Positions 1 through 8,680 are shown, numbered from the stretch's first letter. The stretch is DNA of 64,000 nt from Ancylobacter moscoviensis (GCF_007559435.1 NZ_VMBP01000005.1:186001-250000), one strand, 5' to 3'. Notes: generated by a model from the sequence alone, not told the origin. Numbers and translations are program-made.

Positions 1-1
1 G

Positions 2-874
2 ACGACGCAGGGCGGTTCCGGTTTCGTGGTGCCGGCGGACCGCATTGCGGTCTTCGACCAGGACGGTACGACATGGGCCGAACATCCTCTCTATAGTCAG
101 GCGCTCTTCGCTCTCGACCGGGTGGCCACGCTGGCGCCCCAGCATCCCGAGTGGAAGAATGTCGAGCCGTTCAAGTCGGTCCTTGCCGGCGACTACGCCG
201 CCATCTCGAAGTTCAGCGAGAAGGAATGGCTTGAAATCGTCGCCGTCACCCATGCCGGCATGAGCACGGCTGATTTTGAGCAGATCGTCCGTGACTGGCT
301 GCCCAAATCGAAGAACCCGATCCTGAAGCGCCCGGTGACGGAGCTCGTCTATCAGCCCATGCTCGAAGTGATGGCCTATCTGCGTGCCAATGGCTTCAGC
401 ACCTATATCGTGACCGGCGGCGGACAGGAATTCGTGCGGCCCTATTCCGATGCGGTGTATGGTATTCCCGCCGAACAGGTCATCGGTTCCAGCATCGTGA
501 CCAAGTACGAGTTCAAAGACGGTAAGCCCGTCCTGATGCGCGAGCCGAAGCTGTTCTTCAACGACAATTTCGACGGCAAGGCTATCGGCATCAACCTGTT
601 CATCGGCAAGCGTCCGATCATCGCCTTCGGCAATTCCGATGGCGACCGTCAGATGCTGGAATGGACGACCGCCGGGGACGGCCCCCGGCTGGGTCTTCTG
701 GTGCTCCACGACGATGCCGCGCGCGAATTTGCCTACGGCCCGGCCAATGGCCTGCCCGACACCGAGGTGGGCACATTTAGCCAGTCGCTCATGGAAGAGG
801 CAAAGGCGCGCACATGGGAGGTGATCAGCATGAAGAATGACTGGGCGACCATATTTCCGAAGCCGAAGCCGTAA
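2..874 (+). CDS. HAD-superfamily phosphatase (5' partial)
   Basis: This is a haloacid-dehalogenase-fold phosphohydrolase; its natural substrate cannot be told. HAD motif I is visible as FDQDGT, 18-23 residues from the first in-frame codon, followed by VTGGG (motif II region) and GNSDGDRQML (motif IV acidic residues). The frame is open to the left edge, and the residues before the internal GTG at 26 read like the usual lead-in of this family, so the true start and any signal peptide lie outside the window. The family is often found beside sulfatases, as here. The C-terminus (MKNDW, then a Pro/Lys tail) is echoed by a short degenerate copy about 240 bases downstream. The fold assignment is firm and the role is inferred. 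Confidence 0.85.
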   Translation, partial: TTQGGSGFVVPADRIAVFDQDGTTWAEHPLYSQALFALDRVATLAPQHPEWKNVEPFKSVLAGDYAAISKFSEKEWLEIVAVTHAGMSTADFEQIVRDWLPKSKNPILKRPVTELVYQPMLEVMAYLRANGFSTYIVTGGGQEFVRPYSDAVYGIPAEQVIGSSIVTKYEFKDGKPVLMREPKLFFNDNFDGKAIGINLFIGKRPIIAFGNSDGDRQMLEWTTAGDGPRLGLLVLHDDAAREFAYGPANGLPDTEVGTFSQSLMEEAKARTWEVISMKNDWATIFPKPKP

Positions 875-1155
875 GCACGGTCGTCAGCCATAACTTGAGG
901 AGTGGTCCGGTGCCGGAGGGCATGGGCAGCCCCCATGCGTATGGGAGCCGGGTTTCCATCCACATTGTCTCGGGCGTCGAACGCGATCGCTTCCGATCGC
1001 GATTGGTCCTTCGAATGGCGCGATGGGCCTTGGACATGACGACGGCCTGGAGCCGGATCCTCATCGACATGAAGAACGACTGGAAGCGGCTTTCGAGACG
1101 TGCAGTGAGGTCGGTGCGAACCGGCCAAGGCCTTATTGAAATGAAGGAGGGGCCG
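875..1155. other. Intergenic gap with HAD 3'-end echo and hairpin
   Basis: This 281-base gap holds no convincing gene. At 982-1001 an 8-base perfect inverted repeat, CGCGATCG/CGATCGCG, surrounds a CTTC loop. At about 1069-1083 the bases encode MKNDW again, matching 14 of 15 bases of the end of the preceding HAD gene. This suggests the remnant of a partial duplication. A good ribosome-binding site (AAGGAGG, 1144-1150) precedes the sulfatase start. No clear sigma-70 promoter was recognised. Confidence 0.5.
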
Positions 1156-2814
1156 ATGGGCCTACCTATTCAAAAGTCACTCGGGGCGCTCGTCGCGACC
1201 GCGTTGCTGGCATTCACCGGCGCCGCGCACGCGCAGGGCACGGCACCGGCGAAGAAGCCCAACATCCTGCTGATCGTCTCCGACGACACGGGGTGGGGCG
1301 ATCTTGGCACCTATCTCGGCGGCGAACGTCGCGGCATGCCGACGCCCAATCTCGACGAGCTGGCTGCCGAAGGCATGACCTTCACCAATTTCTACGGCCA
1401 GCCAAGCTGCACGCCCGGCCGCGCCGCGATCCAGACCGGTCGCATCCCCAACCGTTCCGGCATGACGACGGTCGCGTTCCAGGGGCAAGGCGGCGGCCTG
1501 CCGGCCGCCGAATGGACACTGGCCTCGGTGTTGAAGCAGGGCGGCTACAAGACCTACTTCACCGGCAAGTGGCACCTTGGCGAGGCGGACTACGCCCTGC
1601 CGAACGCCCAAGGCTACGACGTGATGAAGTACGCCTTCCTGTACCACCTCAACGCCTATACCTATGGCGATCCGAAGTGGTTCCCGGCCATGAGCCCCGA
1701 ACTTCGCGAGATGTTCGACAAAGTCACGAAGGGCTCGCTGTCGGGCAATGCCGGCGGCCCCGTCACGCAGGACTTCAAGGTCAACGGCGAGTATGTCAAC
1801 ACGCCGGAACAGGGGGTGGTCGGCATTCCGTTCCTCGACGAGTATGTCGAGAAGGCCGCGTTCGAATTTCTCGACGATGCGGCCAAGAACAAGGGAACCC
1901 CGTTCTTCATCAACGTCAACTTCATGAAGAACCATCAGCCGAACCTGCCGGCGCCGGAATTCATCGGCAAGTCGATCTCGAAGTCCAAATATGCGGATTC
2001 AGTGGTCGAGCTCGATACGCGCATCGGTAATGTGCTGAAGAAGCTCAAAGATCTTGGCCTCGCCGACAACACGCTGGTGTTCTATACCGTAGACAACGGC
2101 GCGTGGCAGGACGTGTACCCCGATGCCGGCTACACTCCGTTCCGCGGCACCAAGGGCACGGTGCGCGAGGGCGGCAACCTCGTTCCTTCCATGGTCCGCT
2201 TCCCCGGCAAGGTGCCGGCCGGCACCAAGAGCGACGATATCCTCGGCGGTCTCGACCTGATGGCTTCGTTCGCCTCGCTCGCGGGGCTGCCGCTGCCGAC
2301 CAAGGATCGCGCCGGCGAACCGATCATGTTCGACAGCTACGATGTGACCCCGGTCTGGTTCCGCACGGGCAAGAATCCGCGCCAGGAGTGGTTCTACTTC
2401 ACCGAGAACGAGCTTTCGCCCGGTGCCGCCCGCGTCGGCAACTTCAAGTATGTCTTCAACCTGCGCGGTGACGACGGAGCCCATACGGGCGGCCTTGCCG
2501 TCGATACCAATCTGGGCTGGAAGGGTGCCGAGAAGTATGTCGCCACGGTTCCGCAGGTTTTCGACCTGCCGGCGGATCCGCAGGAGCGTTACGACATCTT
2601 CATGACGACCTTCACCGAGAGCACCTGGGCGCTGGTGCCGGCCAATGAGGCCGTCAACAAGCTCATGAAGACCTATGTCCAATATCCGCCTCGCAAGCCG
2701 CAGAGCGAGGCCTATTCCGGACCCATCACACTCTCGGGTTACGAGCGTTTCAAGAACGTTCAGGACTCGTTGAAGGAGCAGGGCTTCTCGCTGCCGTTGC
2801 CGACCGGCAACTGA
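1156..2814 (+). CDS. Secreted arylsulfatase
   Basis: This is a type I sulfatase that should hydrolyse sulfate esters in the periplasm. The 552-residue protein has an N-terminal signal peptide ending near AHAQG. Calcium-ligand aspartates lie in SDDTGWGD (about residues 42-49), and the sulfatase signature CTPGR has Cys85, the residue expected to be converted to formylglycine. The HLGE-type substrate/metal motif appears as GKWHLGE. The start at 1156 is preferred because AAGGAGG sits five bases upstream; an open frame continues upstream to 895 but has no signal sequence or ribosome site. Maturation needs an FGE or anSME enzyme, and none is seen in the window. The gene lies between a HAD phosphatase and an outer-membrane barrel. 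The substrate cannot be read from sequence. Confidence 0.9.
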   Translation: MGLPIQKSLGALVATALLAFTGAAHAQGTAPAKKPNILLIVSDDTGWGDLGTYLGGERRGMPTPNLDELAAEGMTFTNFYGQPSCTPGRAAIQTGRIPNRSGMTTVAFQGQGGGLPAAEWTLASVLKQGGYKTYFTGKWHLGEADYALPNAQGYDVMKYAFLYHLNAYTYGDPKWFPAMSPELREMFDKVTKGSLSGNAGGPVTQDFKVNGEYVNTPEQGVVGIPFLDEYVEKAAFEFLDDAAKNKGTPFFINVNFMKNHQPNLPAPEFIGKSISKSKYADSVVELDTRIGNVLKKLKDLGLADNTLVFYTVDNGAWQDVYPDAGYTPFRGTKGTVREGGNLVPSMVRFPGKVPAGTKSDDILGGLDLMASFASLAGLPLPTKDRAGEPIMFDSYDVTPVWFRTGKNPRQEWFYFTENELSPGAARVGNFKYVFNLRGDDGAHTGGLAVDTNLGWKGAEKYVATVPQVFDLPADPQERYDIFMTTFTESTWALVPANEAVNKLMKTYVQYPPRKPQSEAYSGPITLSGYERFKNVQDSLKEQGFSLPLPTGN

Positions 2815-2834
2815 GCCGCGACACGACGGATGAC

Positions 2835-2872
2835 GAAGGGGGAGCGGCGGGTGGGCTGTCCGCTGCCCCTTC
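2835..2872 (+). terminator. Terminator-like hairpin after the sulfatase
   Basis: A 13-base stem with one mismatch (left arm 2835-2847, right arm 2860-2872) closes a 12-base loop 20 bases after the sulfatase stop. It is followed by ATTT rather than a long T-run. It may be a weak terminator or an mRNA-stabilising structure separating sulfatase and barrel transcripts. Confidence 0.5.
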
Positions 2873-2901
2873 ATTTACGACCAACGCCGCGGGGGGAATG
2901 A

Positions 2902-3771
2902 ATGGACAAGACACGCGCATCGACGGCGCGGCCGGCCCTCGGGCGCTGCGCCGGGCGGATCGGCACTCTGGCCGCTCTCATCGCCGGTCTTATATCCGGC
3001 GCTACGGCGCAGGCGGCGGATCGTCCCGCCCCGGCGGCGCCGGCGTCGCAGACGGCGGGACTGCCGGCTCCTGCCCCGGGCTGGGAATATCAGCTCTCGC
3101 TCTATGGCTGGGCGACCTCGCTGGTCGGCGATGTCGGCGTGCGCAATCTGCCGACGAGCTCCATCGACGTGCCGTTCTCCGAGGTGCTGAACCATCTCAA
3201 CGGCGCCCTGATGGGCTCGTTCTTCGCCCAGAATGGCGAGTGGATTCTCCTTGCCGATGTCGTCTTCGCCAAACTCTCCGATGCGCGCGACCTCGGCGCG
3301 TTCGGCGGCAGCCGGCTCGACGCGGAGGTCACGCAGACCATCGCCACCGGCGCTATCGGCCGCATGCTGCCGACGGGTCGGTCCGACCTCGATATCGCGA
3401 TCACCGGCGGCGTGCGCTACATGAGCGTCAAGGGAGCGATGAGCTTCGATCCCTTCGCGCTGCCGGTCGACATCGCGGGAAGCCAGCGCGAATGGTGGAT
3501 CGACCCCACCGTCGGCGTCTTCGCCCATTGGGAGCTGAACCAGAAATGGTACGTCAACGCCATCGCCGACATTGGCGGGTTCGGCGTCGGCTCGAGGCTT
3601 TCCAGTACCGGCTATCTCGGCGTGGGCTACATGTGGACCGACAGCTTCTCCACCTCGTTGGGCTATCGCTACCTGTATGAGGATTACGTCGGCGAACGGA
3701 CGGGGAGCGGTTCCTTCCGCTACAATACGACCATGCACGGGCCAACGGTGGCGGCGGCCTGGCGATTCTGA
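2902..3771 (+). CDS. Outer-membrane beta-barrel protein
   Basis: This 289-residue protein of unknown function is predicted to sit in the outer membrane. It has a signal peptide with a hydrophobic stretch at about residues 21-36 and an Ala-rich cleavage region (AQA/AD). The mature part shows alternating aromatic beta-strand patterns such as YQLSLYGWATSL and SLGYRYLYEDY. The chain ends in Phe (AWRF), the usual C-terminal signature for outer-membrane barrel assembly. An ATG four bases earlier at 2898 is in another frame. The stop lies eight bases before the multiheme cytochrome gene, so the two are probably co-transcribed and may work together at the envelope. Confidence 0.75.
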   Translation: MDKTRASTARPALGRCAGRIGTLAALIAGLISGATAQAADRPAPAAPASQTAGLPAPAPGWEYQLSLYGWATSLVGDVGVRNLPTSSIDVPFSEVLNHLNGALMGSFFAQNGEWILLADVVFAKLSDARDLGAFGGSRLDAEVTQTIATGAIGRMLPTGRSDLDIAITGGVRYMSVKGAMSFDPFALPVDIAGSQREWWIDPTVGVFAHWELNQKWYVNAIADIGGFGVGSRLSSTGYLGVGYMWTDSFSTSLGYRYLYEDYVGERTGSGSFRYNTTMHGPTVAAAWRF

Positions 3772-3779
3772 GCGCGACG

Positions 3780-6149
3780 ATGTGGTTCGCACGGCCAAGC
3801 TGGAGCTTCGCTGTCGCGCTGGCGGCGGGTCTTCTCACGACCGGCGTGATCGCTCTGGCGAGCCTGCTCTTTCCCATTCGTTCCCAGGCGGCAGATGAAG
3901 CGGCCGCGCTGGGCCCCGGCGAGATCGGCGCGTTGCAGGCCTTCGCGCCCGAGGGCTTCGTCGGCTCGGCCTCCTGCGCCACCTGTCATGCGACACAAAC
4001 CCGCGACTGGCTCGCATCGCAGCACGCGCGCGCCATGGCCCGCGCTACGCCGGACACGGTGCTCGGCGACTTCGGCGGCGTGCGCATCGAGCACCGCGGA
4101 TCATCCGCCCGCTTCTATCGCGACGGCGCGCGCTACATGGTCGAGACCGAGGGGGCGGACGGAAAGACAGCGGCCTTCGAAGTCACGGATACCTTCGGTC
4201 TCGAGCCTCTCCAGCAATATCTGGTCAGCTTTCCCGATGGCCGCAAACAGGCCTTGCCCTTCGCCTATGACGTCCGCCCTGCGAGCGAGGGCGGCCAGCG
4301 CTGGTTCCACCTCTATCCGGACCAGATGATCGCGCCCGCCGATCCGCTGCACTGGACGGGCGCGCAGCAGAACTGGAATTTCATGTGCGCGGAGTGCCAC
4401 TCCACCGCGCTGCGCAAGAATTATGACGCGGCCACGGATCGTTTCGATACCCGCTTTTCCGAGATCAGCGTCGGCTGCGAGGCCTGCCACGGACCGGCGC
4501 GCGGGCATGTCGACTGGGCGAAGGGCGCGCGCGATGCCGCCACCCCGCACAGGGGTTTCACATCCGTTGCCGCCTCGCGCCCCGTCCCGGACTGGGAGGT
4601 CGATCCCGCGACCGGAAGCCCGAAGGCCGGCGTTTCCCGGCCGGCGGGCGACGAGGTCGAAACCTGCGCCCGCTGCCATGCCCGGCGGGGCATCCTCTCG
4701 GAGAACTGGCATCCCGGCCGGCCGCTCACCGACACCCATCTGCCCACCCTCCTCTCCGAAGGGCTGTTCGAGGCGGATGGCGTGATGCGGGACGAGGTGT
4801 TCAACGATCACTCCTTCAAGCAGAGCCTGATGTATGCGAAGGGCGTGACCTGTTCCGACTGCCACGCGCCCCATTCCGCGAAACTGCGTGCGCCGGGACC
4901 GGCGGTGTGTGGGCAATGCCATCTGCCCGAACGCTTCGACACGGCCGCCCATACCGGCCACGCGCCGGGCCCCAACGCCCCCGACTGCATCTCCTGCCAC
5001 ATGCCCGCGCGGACCTATATGGTGGTGGACAAGCGGCATGATCATTCGTTCCGCATTCCACGGCCGGATGTCTCCGCCCGCCTCGGTACCCCGAACACCT
5101 GCAATGACTGCCATGCCGACAAGCCCGCCGACTGGGCGGCCGAGGCGATCGAGCGCTGGCACGGGCCGGAGCGAAAAGGCTTCCAGAGCTGGGCGGACGC
5201 CTTTCACGACGCCCGACGCAGCGAGCCGGCCGCGCGTGAGAAGCTGATCGCGCTGGCAAACGAAGCCGCCGTTCCGGCCATCGTCCGGGCGACGGCCGTT
5301 TCCGAGCTGCCGGGTTTTCCTTCCATTGCCAGCGAAGAGGCCATAGCCAGGGCCCTCGCGGATCCCGATCCGCTGGTGCGCATCGCGGGCCTGCGCGGAC
5401 AGGCGGGGCAGCCGCTCGACGTCCGGTGGCGCCGCGTTTCACCGCTGCTCGCGGATCCCGTCGCGGGCGCGCGGATCGAGGCGGCGAGCCAGCTCGCCGA
5501 TCAGCCGACATCCACGCTCACGGAAGCGGACAGGACAAAGTTGGAAGCGGCCTGGCGCGAATATGAGGCGGCGCAGCGGCTCAACGCCGATCGCGCGGAG
5601 GCGCGTGCCAATCTCGGCAATTTCCTGCTGCGGCGTGGCGATGTGGCCGGCGCGGAGATGGAATTCCTGGCCGGGCTGAAGCTCCAGCCGGCCAATGCGG
5701 GGCTGATGATCAATCTGGCCGAATTGTATCGTCTCCAGGGACGCGAGGACGAGGCGCGAGAGACCCTTCGCCGCGCTATCGCCGCGCAGCCGGAGGCTGC
5801 CGCGCCATACCATGCTTTGGCGCTCGCGCTTATTCGCCAGAGACATTATCCGGAGGCCGTGGACCACCTGGCGCGCGCCGTGGCCCTCGCCCCGGAAAAT
5901 CCGCGCTACGCTTATGTTTACGCTGTAGCGCTCAGTTCGACCGGTCGTCGGGCCGAGAGCGCGGCCGTTGTGTCGGACGCGCTCCGTCGCACGCCCAATG
6001 ATGCCCCGCTGCTGACGCTGGCACTGAATGAGGCGCTTCAGTCCGGTGACATCGACCGGGCCCGGACGCTTATTCCCCGACTGGTAAGCCTGCGCCCGGA
6101 CGACGCCGAACTCGCCCGGCTCGCCGAGCGGTTGCGTAGCCCTCGATGA
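3780..6149 (+). CDS. Octaheme c-type cytochrome with TPR domain
   Basis: This 789-residue periplasmic or membrane-anchored multiheme protein carries an N-terminal hydrophobic segment (about residues 8-31) serving as signal or anchor. Eight CxxCH heme-binding motifs begin at residues 66, 203, 233, 296, 358, 377, 403 and 441. After a HEAT-like or linker stretch, the C-terminal part from about residue 560 is made of tetratricopeptide repeats (for example RANLGNFLLRRGD and PYHALALALIRQ). TPR-multiheme cytochromes form a widespread uncharacterised family related to cytochrome c552/c554-like folds; reactions such as nitrite or sulfite reduction cannot be assigned here. Hemes need periplasmic Ccm maturation. 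The stop overlaps an IS3-type fragment, so the natural C-terminus could have been altered. Confidence 0.88.
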   Translation: MWFARPSWSFAVALAAGLLTTGVIALASLLFPIRSQAADEAAALGPGEIGALQAFAPEGFVGSASCATCHATQTRDWLASQHARAMARATPDTVLGDFGGVRIEHRGSSARFYRDGARYMVETEGADGKTAAFEVTDTFGLEPLQQYLVSFPDGRKQALPFAYDVRPASEGGQRWFHLYPDQMIAPADPLHWTGAQQNWNFMCAECHSTALRKNYDAATDRFDTRFSEISVGCEACHGPARGHVDWAKGARDAATPHRGFTSVAASRPVPDWEVDPATGSPKAGVSRPAGDEVETCARCHARRGILSENWHPGRPLTDTHLPTLLSEGLFEADGVMRDEVFNDHSFKQSLMYAKGVTCSDCHAPHSAKLRAPGPAVCGQCHLPERFDTAAHTGHAPGPNAPDCISCHMPARTYMVVDKRHDHSFRIPRPDVSARLGTPNTCNDCHADKPADWAAEAIERWHGPERKGFQSWADAFHDARRSEPAAREKLIALANEAAVPAIVRATAVSELPGFPSIASEEAIARALADPDPLVRIAGLRGQAGQPLDVRWRRVSPLLADPVAGARIEAASQLADQPTSTLTEADRTKLEAAWREYEAAQRLNADRAEARANLGNFLLRRGDVAGAEMEFLAGLKLQPANAGLMINLAELYRLQGREDEARETLRRAIAAQPEAAAPYHALALALIRQRHYPEAVDHLARAVALAPENPRYAYVYAVALSSTGRRAESAAVVSDALRRTPNDAPLLTLALNEALQSGDIDRARTLIPRLVSLRPDDAELARLAERLRSPR

Positions 6150-6352
6150 GCCGTCGCGGCCACTGTCATGACAACCTGCTCAAGCGCGAAGGCGGCCGCC
6201 GCAAGGTCTACCGCACGCGCGACGAGGCACGCCGGGACGTGCTCGATTCCATCGAGATGTTCTACAACCCGACCCGGAAGCGCGCACGGAACGGGATGCT
6301 GTCACCCATCGAGTTCGAACGGCAGCACACAGCGAAAGCCGAGGGCGTCTAG
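6146..6352 (+). pseudogene. IS3-family transposase OrfB C-terminal remnant
   Basis: This 68-codon frame matches the end of IS3-family OrfB transposases: SRRGHCHDN, then YRTRDEAR, IEMFYNPTRKR and LSPIEFERQ. In intact proteins the DN is followed by a stretch containing AESFF with the third catalytic acid of the DDE triad. Here DN runs straight into LLKRE, so that stretch is deleted and the rest of the transposase is missing. Its first ATG overlaps the cytochrome stop by four bases. It is a dead scrap marking a past insertion and recombination point. Confidence 0.85.
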
Positions 6353-6402
6353 AAAACTCGGGGCGATTCACGAGCGCGCTGCGCTGTCATCCCCCTCGAC
6401 GC

Positions 6403-7524
6403 CTATGCTCCAACTTCCGCCCTGTCTGGTCCAGATTCAACGGGCTGGGTTGAACCGGTGGATGAAGCGGGCAGACCTCGCAGCTCGAAGGGGATGAGGC
6501 CGAGATAGCTCGATGGCAGTATCCGAGGCACGAAGTCGGGCTTCCTACGCAGCGTTGCTGACGGCACTTCGCCGAAGAGCTGTCGATATGCCGTGGCGAA
6601 CCGGCCGAGTTCTGGGAAGCCATGCTCCATGGCGATCGCCGTTACGGAGCTGCACGCCGGGTCCGCAAGTTGCAGGGCTCGATTGACCAGATGCATGCGG
6701 CGAAGCCAGAGATACCGGGTCGGGCTTATGCCGAACTGTTCCGTGAACACGCGACGAAGGGTACGTTCGGGTGCGCCGAGGCTTTCGCACAGTTCCGTGA
6801 GATACAGCGGCCGGCCGGCGTTCCTGGCGATGAACGCCTCCAGTCTTTCCAGGATATGCTGACGGTACCTGTGTCCACTTGCCGGGGCCTTCTCCTCACT
6901 GCAGTCGATGGCCGCCAGCATGGCGTGCACCATCGCCTGCTCCAGCGCGTTGGCCACCTCCTTGTGCGCGATCACATCCGGCGCCGATTTGGCGAGGGCT
7001 CCAGCGAAGTGATGGAGCGCGACAAGCCTGCGCATGGCATGCTCGTTCGGCCGAAGGACGAGCGTTTTCGCCGGGACGAAGATCTCGTGACCGAGAATGG
7101 CTAAGGCGGCCCTTATCAGCGCGTCCGGCTCAAGGGACATGGCTCCCCATCGGATGGCGGCGTCGGTGCGTTGGTACTGTTCGCTTTCGCGTCCCCAAAA
7201 CACCAATTCGCCGGGCTGGACCTCTATCCCGCTGAGACGGGTCGAGGGTTGAGCAGCATCGGTCAGGAAGAAAATCGGCGCCCGGGCCTTGGGGATGGAA
7301 ATATGCAGGGAGCGCGCCAGGTTTTCCGAGCCACGTTGCAGCCATAGTCGGCTGAAGTCGATGCGCGCCAATTCGCCCCGGAACGTGCCGCGTTCGTGGA
7401 CCGCAGCCTGAACCTGCGCCGCCCGGACTGTATGAAGATACTCCTCGGCGGTATCGAAGACACGGTACGCGCTGCCCTGCACTGGATTTCCTTCATTCCC
7501 CTGCGCTGGTCTCGCTGACCGCAC
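6403..7524 (-). CDS. AraC-family transcriptional regulator
   Basis: This 373-residue DNA-binding protein has an AraC/XylS-type double helix-turn-helix at about residues 240-335, seen in ERTLRRVFTEQFGISPTRYL and in GFPELGRFATAYRQLFGEVPS. The long N-terminal half is the kind of sensor region (AraC-binding-like) found in regulators such as those of the OruR/EutR group; no ligand can be proposed. A C-terminal tail of about 30 residues follows the HTH. It is transcribed divergently from a small SnoaL-like protein 70 bases away, its most likely target. Base composition here looks lower in GC than in the flanking metabolic genes. Confidence 0.85.
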   Translation of the reverse strand: MRSARPAQGNEGNPVQGSAYRVFDTAEEYLHTVRAAQVQAAVHERGTFRGELARIDFSRLWLQRGSENLARSLHISIPKARAPIFFLTDAAQPSTRLSGIEVQPGELVFWGRESEQYQRTDAAIRWGAMSLEPDALIRAALAILGHEIFVPAKTLVLRPNEHAMRRLVALHHFAGALAKSAPDVIAHKEVANALEQAMVHAMLAAIDCSEEKAPASGHRYRQHILERLEAFIARNAGRPLYLTELCESLGAPERTLRRVFTEQFGISPTRYLWLRRMHLVNRALQLADPACSSVTAIAMEHGFPELGRFATAYRQLFGEVPSATLRRKPDFVPRILPSSYLGLIPFELRGLPASSTGSTQPVESGPDRAEVGA

Positions 7525-7594
7525 TGCGCTAGCCCCATCGACGTGACCAAGTTACCATCCAGCACCGCTTCGCCGGCAGAGTCAGAGGATCGTC

Positions 7595-7984
7595 GTGGAC
7601 AACGCTACTATCATAAGCCAGCTATATGAGAGCTTCGCCAGAGGCGATGTTACGGCGGTCCTGGAGCGGCTCGATCCAGCGGTCGAGTGGTTCGAAGCCG
7701 AAGGATACCCGGCTGTCGGCGGTCGTCATGTGGGCCATGCTGGCGTTGTCGAGGCCCTGTCCCGGGTCGCGGCCGATTGGGATCAACTCGCTCTGATTCC
7801 GGATAGGTTCGTCGCGCAGGATAGTTGCGTCATCGTTCTTGGAGTGGTGTCGGGCTCCTACAGGGCGTCGCGCAAGTCGTTCCGCAGCCGCTTCGCGCAT
7901 GAATGGCTTCTTCGGAATGGCCTGGTTACGCTGTGGCGCGCGCATCTCGATACGGCGCTGGTGCGGGAAGCCACGACAGGATAG
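7595..7984 (+). CDS. SnoaL/NTF2-like domain protein
   Basis: This small (129 residues) cone-shaped alpha+beta barrel protein of the NTF2-like superfamily is recognisable from the N-terminal pattern LYESFARGDVTAVLERLDPAVEWFE and the later strands with FRSRFAHEW. Members are isomerases, hydrolases or simple binding proteins, so no reaction can be given. It is divergent from the AraC regulator, which may control it. The 287 bases after it, up to the ArsR-type gene, hold no gene that can be supported. Confidence 0.75.
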   Translation: MDNATIISQLYESFARGDVTAVLERLDPAVEWFEAEGYPAVGGRHVGHAGVVEALSRVAADWDQLALIPDRFVAQDSCVIVLGVVSGSYRASRKSFRSRFAHEWLLRNGLVTLWRAHLDTALVREATTG

Positions 7985-8271
7985 CGGGCTTTGCGGCGCA
8001 ATCTGTGACCGTAGCCCACAGGGACGAGCTCGGAGTCATCAAGGCGGCTGCAATCCCTTCGGCCGTCATCGCTTCAGTAGTCTCGAACCATGCATTGCTC
8101 AGACCGGTTGATTGTGCGTCGCGGTCGCGGGTTGAGCGAGGCTTCGCGGGTCGCGGTCTAAGAGAACGATACGACAAATTCTCGGCAGGGTGGTGAGCGT
8201 ACTCATGAAGGGCAGGCTCCGGGCACGAACGGGACGAGCCCGGCTGATCCGAAGCGCAGCTTAAGCGAGCC
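7985..8271. other. Gene-poor gap
   Basis: No supported gene, repeat or promoter was recognised in this 287-base stretch. Near the right end, CTTAAGCG occurs twice in close succession and overlaps the stop of the following minus-strand repressor gene. Confidence 0.4.
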
Positions 8272-8676
8272 TTAAGCGGACGGTTCCCCCGGCGCCACGA
8301 TGCGGGCGAAGAGCGCGGCGCTGCGATTGCGTACGCGGGGGGGAGGCAACGCGGCCGGGGCAAGATCCGGTGCGGGAAGCGCGGGAGCGCCTTTCCCGAA
8401 CTGCGCCTCGATGCTGCGCACGCACTGCGCCACGCCGGCATCCGCCAGCCGGTAATAGACCTGCTTGGCGGCGCGCCGCGTGGCGACGAGGCCGGCCCGC
8501 CGCAACTCGCCGAGCTGCTGGCTGAGCGCGGGCTGTCCGATGCCGGTGGCGGCGTCGATCTCGCTCACCGTCATTTCGCCGGCCTGGAGATGGGAGAGAA
8601 CCATCAGCCTCTGCGCCTGTGTGTAGCTGCGCAGCTTCTCGACCGCCTTGTCGGCCTCTTCGCGTGTCAGCGCCAT
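8272..8676 (-). CDS. ArsR-family repressor, BigR/SqrR-like
   Basis: This 134-residue winged-helix repressor has recognition-helix residues in GIGQPALSQQLGELRRAG and a wing at VATRRAAKQVYYRL. Its position beside a peroxiredoxin, persulfide dioxygenase and sulfide:quinone oxidoreductase is typical of the sulfide/persulfide-responsive BigR/SqrR group. Those sensors use two cysteines. Here only Cys85 is present, and the position expected for the first (in RLMVLSHL) reads Ser. A Pro/Ala-rich C-terminal extension of about 35 residues is added. The start at 8676 is chosen at MALTREEAD; the open frame upstream overlaps the peroxiredoxin gene. It probably binds the palindrome at 9381-9401. Confidence 0.8.
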   Translation of the reverse strand: MALTREEADKAVEKLRSYTQAQRLMVLSHLQAGEMTVSEIDAATGIGQPALSQQLGELRRAGLVATRRAAKQVYYRLADAGVAQCVRSIEAQFGKGAPALPAPDLAPAALPPPRVRNRSAALFARIVAPGEPSA

Positions 8677-8680
8677 CGGC

